A stretch of 9,325 nucleotides of DNA from Elusimicrobiota bacterium (GTDB lineage: Bacteria > Elusimicrobiota > Elusimicrobia > 2-01-FULL-59-12 > JACPXA01): positions 1 to 9,325 of the forward strand of contig JACPXA010000013.1 in NCBI GenBank assembly GCA_016196785.1, written 5' to 3'. Under the pieces are notes generated by a model. It did no database searches and had not been told where the DNA came from. It saw nothing but the letters and a program-made list of their open reading frames with translations. The first letter of the stretch is position 1; the number at the start of each line of letters is the position of its first letter. Positions 5,781-9,325 of the stretch are shown piece by piece. Made by a program: the position numbers and the translations under genes.

Positions 5781-7028
5781 CTATCGCCTCGTCGTTTGGC
5801 GGACCCGGTACCGGACGATCTCAGCCCGGTTCGGCAGGAGCGAAAGTCTCACCGTGCGCAGTCGGGTGTCATAGGTATAGGTGCGTGTGCCCTGGAACAC
5901 GTCATCGAAGGAGGGATCGGTCTTTGCCACAAAGCCTCCCTGGAACGTCAGGGCTCCCGTTCTCGGCGTCCCCACGGCTTTGAAGGATCCATGGGGGGCA
6001 TAGACGAAGGCGTGGACCGTTACAGCTTCAGCAGGGTCAGACTCGGCGGCGATCACGACGTTCCGGTTGGTGAGCAAACCCAGCAAGGAATCTCTCCAAC
6101 GTGGGATCCTACGCTGTTTCGTGAGGTTCCCTTTCACCGTGATGGTGCCGCTTGCCACGATGAGCAACTGTTGTTCGAAGGTGGTGTCGGCTGGGATGTT
6201 GCCATTCCCTTCGACAAAATACAGGGGATGTGGCGACGGTGGGCTCAAGCGTCCCCCGAGCACATCGCGGATATGGGCCTCCAAGTTTCCCCCTGCAATG
6301 ACCGCATCCGACTCCTCAGCCAGGGCTCGATAGAACCCCAACGTTTGGTCATCCATGGCAGGAAAGCTGAGCGGTGTCCGCTCCCGCTCGGGTTCGTTGC
6401 GAAGATTGACGAAGTTCCTGAAATCCGATGGTTGGATGGGTTCCCCCTCGTAGTGAGCCAGGGTATCCAGGAAGGTGCGAGGGTCTGGGGGAGTGCCCGT
6501 AGGGTAATCTGGATAGGTACCGAAGATCACCCGGGCGCCGTAGACCTTGCCCTCGAGTTGCGTCCCATACCCGATGCGCATCGTCCCAGCGGTCGCCGCG
6601 ACGTAGTCCCCGACGTTTTCGAGGCGGACCAGCGCCTCGATCTTTTGGGTCGTCTGACGACTCGTTCCATCCACGGTGACCAGCACGACCTTGGGATCGC
6701 CCGTGCCGCTGGTCGAGAGCTCGACATCATAGTGCTCTTGGCGTTCTGTAGGTCCCAAACTATCCTCGAAGGACCCATCCTCCAACGTCTGGGTCGCGTT
6801 GCGTCGAAGTCGGGTCAGGGCATCTTGCAAGCCAGACTCTGCGACGTAGGTGGCGCGGTTTTTGCTGACAATTGCGTGGGTCATGCCAGCACTGCGCCAG
6901 AGGCTGGAGGAGATGACGGTGACCATGACCGTCAGAAAGAGGCTCACCCAGAGCATGGAGACGAGCAGCGACCCTCGCTCTGGGCGCCGTCCGTGAACCT
7001 TGCATGGGACACGAGGTACGTTAGGCAT
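5781..7028 (-). CDS. PilX/GspK-like minor pilin (PilX N-terminal domain)
   Basis: This 415-residue protein opens a tight operon. After a basic leader (GRRPERG) comes one hydrophobic segment SLLVSMLWVSLFLTVMVTVISSSL (20-43). The stretch NRATYVAESGLQDALTRL (57-74) is the hallmark A..AESGL helix of PilX N-terminal domain proteins. If cleaved after G19, the mature +5 residue is Ser, not Glu; lack of Glu5 is also known for the type II tip pseudopilin GspK. The middle and C-terminal parts (YFVEGNGNIPADTTFEQQLLIVASGTITVKGNL and AVTVHAFVYAPHGSF) resemble the repetitive beta-rich regions of long PilX-like proteins. The ATG at 7028 has AGAGGAAGGA just upstream, a strong ribosome-binding site. The stop lies 3 bases before the next gene. 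Probably part of a trimeric tip/priming complex with the two downstream pilins. Confidence 0.8.
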   Translation of the reverse strand: MPNVPRVPCKVHGRRPERGSLLVSMLWVSLFLTVMVTVISSSLWRSAGMTHAIVSKNRATYVAESGLQDALTRLRRNATQTLEDGSFEDSLGPTERQEHYDVELSTSGTGDPKVVLVTVDGTSRQTTQKIEALVRLENVGDYVAATAGTMRIGYGTQLEGKVYGARVIFGTYPDYPTGTPPDPRTFLDTLAHYEGEPIQPSDFRNFVNLRNEPERERTPLSFPAMDDQTLGFYRALAEESDAVIAGGNLEAHIRDVLGGRLSPPSPHPLYFVEGNGNIPADTTFEQQLLIVASGTITVKGNLTKQRRIPRWRDSLLGLLTNRNVVIAAESDPAEAVTVHAFVYAPHGSFKAVGTPRTGALTFQGGFVAKTDPSFDDVFQGTRTYTYDTRLRTVRLSLLPNRAEIVRYRVRQTTRR

Positions 7029-7114
7029 CGAGTCCTTCCTCTTTAAGAGTTGTTCCTTCTGAGGGTCGTGTCAAGGAGTTTGTCATTTCTCCTACGCTCT
7101 CACGCTACCACCTG

Positions 7115-7142
7115 AGTATACCTGACGATTGTTACGTTTCCA
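7115..7142 (-). promoter_or_regulatory. Predicted promoter of the pilin operon
   Basis: On the minus strand a 5-of-6 -10 hexamer TATACT (7120-7115) lies 16 bases after TGGAAA (7142-7137), a 4-of-6 match to the -35. Transcription would begin near 7108, about 80 bases before the PilX-like start. The weak -35 is overlapped by the repeated hexamers at 7131-7158, which suggests an activator-dependent promoter. Confidence 0.5.
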
Positions 7143-7158
7143 TTAAGTTTGTATTAAG
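7131..7158 (-). promoter_or_regulatory. Pho-box-like triple direct repeat (putative PhoB/OmpR-family operator)
   Basis: Read on the minus strand: CTTAAT (7158-7153), 5 bases, CTTAAT (7147-7142), 5 bases, CGTAAC (7136-7131), then 10 bases to the -10 TATACT. The period is exactly 11 bp, one helical turn, and the last unit sits where PhoB-type activators replace the -35. Cyanobacterial and enterobacterial Pho boxes share this architecture of T/A-rich hexamers with 11-bp spacing. The repeats are seen; the regulator is inferred and could be any OmpR/PhoB-class protein. Confidence 0.4.
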
Positions 7159-7270
7159 ATTTCGAGAAGGCGAATCAACTTTAAAAGGCGATGCAAATCT
7201 AAGTCCAAGGTCAGAAAACAGGGCCCAGAGATTAAGTCTGCGGGAAGGCTATTATTAAGTGAGGGGAAAG

Positions 7271-8353
7271 TTATTTTTTGGCTGGCGGCTTCTGGATCAG
7301 GTCAGCCAGTTTTTTGTTGAGCGCCTCCGCTTTGTAGTTGGAGATCAGAAAAATCTGGGGAAGAGCATCTTTCCGGAGTGGAGTACCGCTGGGCGTGGGT
7401 GAGGGGGAGTCCTCATTTTTCCCCTCTCCCCTGGTGGGAGAGGGTGGGGGTGAGGGGGCCGAGGAAAACGGTTGCGGGATGCCGAGCGCCAGCGTCACCT
7501 CTTGCGTTTTCGCTTTCAGGTGGATGGTGAGTGCCGGAGGTGAAAGGCCAAGTGTGGCGAGGTCGCTGGCTTGCGGAGGATCAATGAAATCGTCGGCGTC
7601 CAAGGAGGCCAGCGTAGCCAGGAGCGCATCCACCTTGCCCGCATCCGCCGGTTGACCGCGCTCGCTTGGGCCCGGAACCTCCCCCTTTCCCACGACGTAC
7701 CAGGTGTCCGAGGTTTTGACGAGCGCAAACTGAGACCCTCCGACCCGTGCCCGCGGGTTCGCGTGTGTCAGCTCCACGCCTTCGATGTCGGAGAGGGTGA
7801 GGCGCAGGATGGTTTTGTCGCGCCAGTCCTTGACGCTGCGGTTCAGATGATACGTCGCGAGCCCTTCTGCGAGGTGCACCTCGTTTGAGCCTTTATACCG
7901 GAAGTACACCCCGGTCCCTTCTGGGACGCTCTTGCCTACGATAAACGGGGGAGGTGATTTGCCTGGGCCCGTGGTCCACACCTGCACGGTGGTTCCGCTT
8001 GCCTCGGTGACCTGGAATTGGGTGTGGCGCTCAGGTCGGCTGGAGAGCACTCCGCCGACCGCCAGTTTGGTCAGCCCTTCCAGGAGGGGTTTCACCATGA
8101 GCTCGTCGGCGGGTGCGGCCACCGGTGTTTTGAGTTCCCAGAGGTTGTTCACGCGTTCCAACGTCACGGTCTGTGCCGACTGATGAATCTCAACCTTCAC
8201 GATAGCCTCAGGAGTGCCGAGAGGCTCCGACGTTGTGACCCCCTTCAAGGGGAAATCCGGCCCCCGACTGCGCTGGAGCCGGGACCGGACCAGCGATACC
8301 ATCCCCAGTCCTACGAGTAGACCCGCTAAGATGAGCACTGTCTTCAGTCGCAT
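7271..8353 (-). CDS. DUF4340-domain protein, auxiliary to a GldG-type ABC transporter
   Basis: Started at the ATG at 8353 the product has 360 residues: a cytoplasmic MRLK, one membrane helix (TVLILAGLLVGLGMVSLV, 5-22) and a long extracytoplasmic part. Family features include the LWELKTPVAAPADELMVKPLLEGLTKL segment (71-97), a second such module at about residues 207-250 (FALVKTSDTWYVVG), YHLNRSVKDWRDKTILRL (168-185) and FIDPPQASDLATLGLSPPALTIHL (256-279). This twin arrangement is usual for DUF4340. The frame is open to 8461, but the first ATG there would add 36 residues that only overlap the neighbour. The 8353 start has GGTGAGGG upstream and sits 10 bp inside the preceding gene. Residues 298-322 are a Pro/Ser/Gly insert made by a palindromic repeat. 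Function is not known in detail; the family accompanies GldG-like ABC-auxiliary proteins. Confidence 0.85.
   Translation of the reverse strand: MRLKTVLILAGLLVGLGMVSLVRSRLQRSRGPDFPLKGVTTSEPLGTPEAIVKVEIHQSAQTVTLERVNNLWELKTPVAAPADELMVKPLLEGLTKLAVGGVLSSRPERHTQFQVTEASGTTVQVWTTGPGKSPPPFIVGKSVPEGTGVYFRYKGSNEVHLAEGLATYHLNRSVKDWRDKTILRLTLSDIEGVELTHANPRARVGGSQFALVKTSDTWYVVGKGEVPGPSERGQPADAGKVDALLATLASLDADDFIDPPQASDLATLGLSPPALTIHLKAKTQEVTLALGIPQPFSSAPSPPPSPTRGEGKNEDSPSPTPSGTPLRKDALPQIFLISNYKAEALNKKLADLIQKPPAKK
7421..7458. repeat. REP-like palindromic element inside the DUF4340 gene
   Basis: CCCTCTCCC (7422-7430) and GGGAGAGGG (7436-7444) form a perfect 9-bp stem around a 5-base loop, followed by the G-rich tail TGGGGGTGAGGGGG (7445-7458). 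This stem and tail match the common dispersed CCCTCTCCC/GGGAGAGGG...GGGTGAGGG type of extragenic palindrome known in many proteobacterial and related genomes. A partial copy of the tail (GGCGTGGGTGAGGGGG, 7392-7407) lies just to the left. Here the element is inside a coding region and in frame, giving the peptide SPPPSPTRGEGK. Confidence 0.7.
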
Positions 8354-9325
8354 GGGAACACCCTCACCTGGGCGATTTGCTGATGCCAGCGGCGCCGCCA
8401 TCGCCATCGCATGATCCCCCCCGCGACGACCAGGAGCGGCATCCCGAGGATGGTTCCCCACTTCACCGCCTGACGGGTTGGGGCAGACAGCTCCTTCAGC
8501 GGGCGGTACACCACCCCTTTCGCTCGAATGCTGATGAGCGTCTCATCCTGGGAGAGCCAATCCATGAGGTTCATCACGAATGCCCCGTTCCCCGGGGAGA
8601 GCGGCAGGTTGGAATCAATGAGCGCCGAGGTCCCCACCACCGCCAGCCGTCCCTGCGGGTTGGCCTCTTGGCGAGGGAACGGCATCTCCACCGGCGCTGG
8701 CTTGCCGGTAAAGTAACTCTTCAACGGACCGGTCAGGATCGCCGCCACGGGGAAAGGCCCTTTCGGGGCCGTCGGGCCAGGGGCCGGGAGTTGATAGGGA
8801 TGCACATACGAAGGGGTCTGACGCCAACTGACGTTGGAGCTTTCCGCCAAGGCCTCAAACTTGACCGTGGCTTGCCCGGTCGTGGCAGGAGCCAGCGGCG
8901 CTACGAAGGGGAAGGCCACCACCTCCAACCCCTTGACCGCCGGATGGGAGGGGTTGAAGCGATTGACCAGCGGCAACAAGGGGTAGTCCATGATGGTCGT
9001 CATCTGGAACTGCCCCTGGCGGCTGGCCATGGAGACCCGCTGGCACTGCCGGTCAAAGATCAGGTCGTTCTCGACCTTCACGCCGTACTGGGCGAGGAGC
9101 GGCTCCAGGCCGGTGTTCACCGGCCGCGCCCAGAACAGTTGGAGGTCCACGGTGTATTTGTCGAGGAAAAAGGCGGTTGGGGTGCCGCGCATGATCCACT
9201 GATCCAGGGCGTAGAGGCTCTGTTCGTCCCAGGGCTCTTTGGGGCCCAGCACGCAGAGCGCCGTCAGGTCGAGGTACTCCGTCGGTTTCGCTTTCAGGTC
9301 GAGGTCTTTGACCTCGTACAGTTGG
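8344..9325 (-). CDS. GldG-like ABC-type auxiliary protein, C-terminal part (5' end off the window)
   Basis: The frame is open to the right edge (first codons read QLYEVKDLDLKAKPTEYLDL), so the gene starts outside the window; 326 residues are visible. A GTG at 9252 is internal, not the start. The visible part matches the ABC_transp_aux/GldG family: a GPKEPWDEQSLYALDQWIMRG segment as in the 'GP-x-x-P...D-x-Y-x-x-x-GG' region, LLAQYGVKVENDLIFDRQ, the domain ending MDWLSQDETLISIRAKGV, and a C-terminal membrane helix WGTILGMPLLVVAGGIMRW followed by RWRRRW on the cytoplasmic side. Such proteins are extracytoplasmic partners of ABC ATPase/permease pairs (gliding-motility GldA-F-G and relatives); substrates are mostly unknown. 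Its stop overlaps the DUF4340 start by 10 bp, so the two are translationally coupled. The ATPase and permease should lie beyond 9325. Confidence 0.85.
   Translation of the reverse strand, partial: QLYEVKDLDLKAKPTEYLDLTALCVLGPKEPWDEQSLYALDQWIMRGTPTAFFLDKYTVDLQLFWARPVNTGLEPLLAQYGVKVENDLIFDRQCQRVSMASRQGQFQMTTIMDYPLLPLVNRFNPSHPAVKGLEVVAFPFVAPLAPATTGQATVKFEALAESSNVSWRQTPSYVHPYQLPAPGPTAPKGPFPVAAILTGPLKSYFTGKPAPVEMPFPRQEANPQGRLAVVGTSALIDSNLPLSPGNGAFVMNLMDWLSQDETLISIRAKGVVYRPLKELSAPTRQAVKWGTILGMPLLVVAGGIMRWRWRRRWHQQIAQVRVFPCD

Larger units (their letters stand above)
7029..7270. other. Intergenic region between the ABC-auxiliary and pilin operons
   Basis: This 242-bp A+T-rich gap lies between two genes on the same strand. 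Its left half carries the pilin operon promoter and the 11-bp-period repeats described separately. The right half (about 7165-7270) has a GGGCCC hexamer at 7221-7226 and two more ATTAAG copies (7231-7236 and 7254-7259), but no clear intrinsic terminator for the DUF4340 gene. No open frame or RNA gene is evident. Confidence 0.5.

Noticed and set aside
5796..7046. A 416-codon open frame on the plus strand, exactly opposite the PilX-like gene
   Set aside because: It mirrors the minus-strand gene, has no recognisable domain and is rich in His/Arg/Gly/Asp as expected of a G+C-rich antisense frame. The minus-strand frame has the prepilin-type N-terminus and a good ribosome-binding site.
8354..8461. 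A longer DUF4340 start that would add 36 residues
   Set aside because: The extra residues are Arg/Gly/Pro-rich, lie wholly over the end of the GldG-like gene, and would put a charged tail before the membrane helix. The ATG at 8353 has a good ribosome-binding site.

Overview
The window looks chromosomal and origin-proximal, from a diderm (Gram-negative-type) bacterium. The grounds are a parAB pair with a parS-like site and a type IV pilus/pseudopilin operon, which needs two membranes. The lineage cannot be fixed from sequence alone. Nitrospirota, Methylomirabilota or a deltaproteobacterial group would all fit, and this is a low-confidence guess. The left 850 bases are visibly richer in A+T than the pilin and ABC-auxiliary regions.

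Layout. (1) 14-562, minus: an ORF6N-domain protein of the phage/mobile-element type. (2) 572-848: a divergent control region holding one or two sigma70-like promoters and a near-consensus parS. (3) 849-2517, plus: parA and parB, overlapping by 8 bp. (4) 2518-2611: a short convergent gap. (5) 7028 down to 2612, minus: a minor-pilin operon read in the order PilX/GspK-like, PilV/GspI-like with a very long modular C-terminus, PilW/GspJ-like. Junctions are 3-nt or 4-nt, so it is a tight operon. The PilV-like gene is split by a -1 frame change near 4680-4790; one inserted base would make a single 869-residue protein. (6) 7029-7270: a 242-bp gap with the operon's promoter. It carries three hexamers at an exact 11-bp period upstream of a good -10, a layout typical of PhoB/OmpR-family control. 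(7) 8353 down to 7271 and 9325 down to 8344, minus: a DUF4340 protein and the C-terminal part of a GldG-like ABC-auxiliary protein, overlapping by 10 bp. A palindromic REP-like repeat lies in frame inside the DUF4340 gene.

How the genes work together. ParA, ParB and parS form a chromosome segregation unit. The three pilin-like proteins are likely to form the priming or tip complex of a type IV pilus or type II-like pseudopilus. The middle one carries a string of carboxypeptidase-regulatory/Ig-like beta-sandwich modules and could be a surface-displayed tip adhesin. The GldG-like and DUF4340 proteins are the periplasmic, membrane-anchored auxiliary parts of an ABC export system whose ATPase and permease should lie beyond the right edge. 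The most unusual element is the giant modular minor pilin with its frame break and its probable two-component-controlled promoter.
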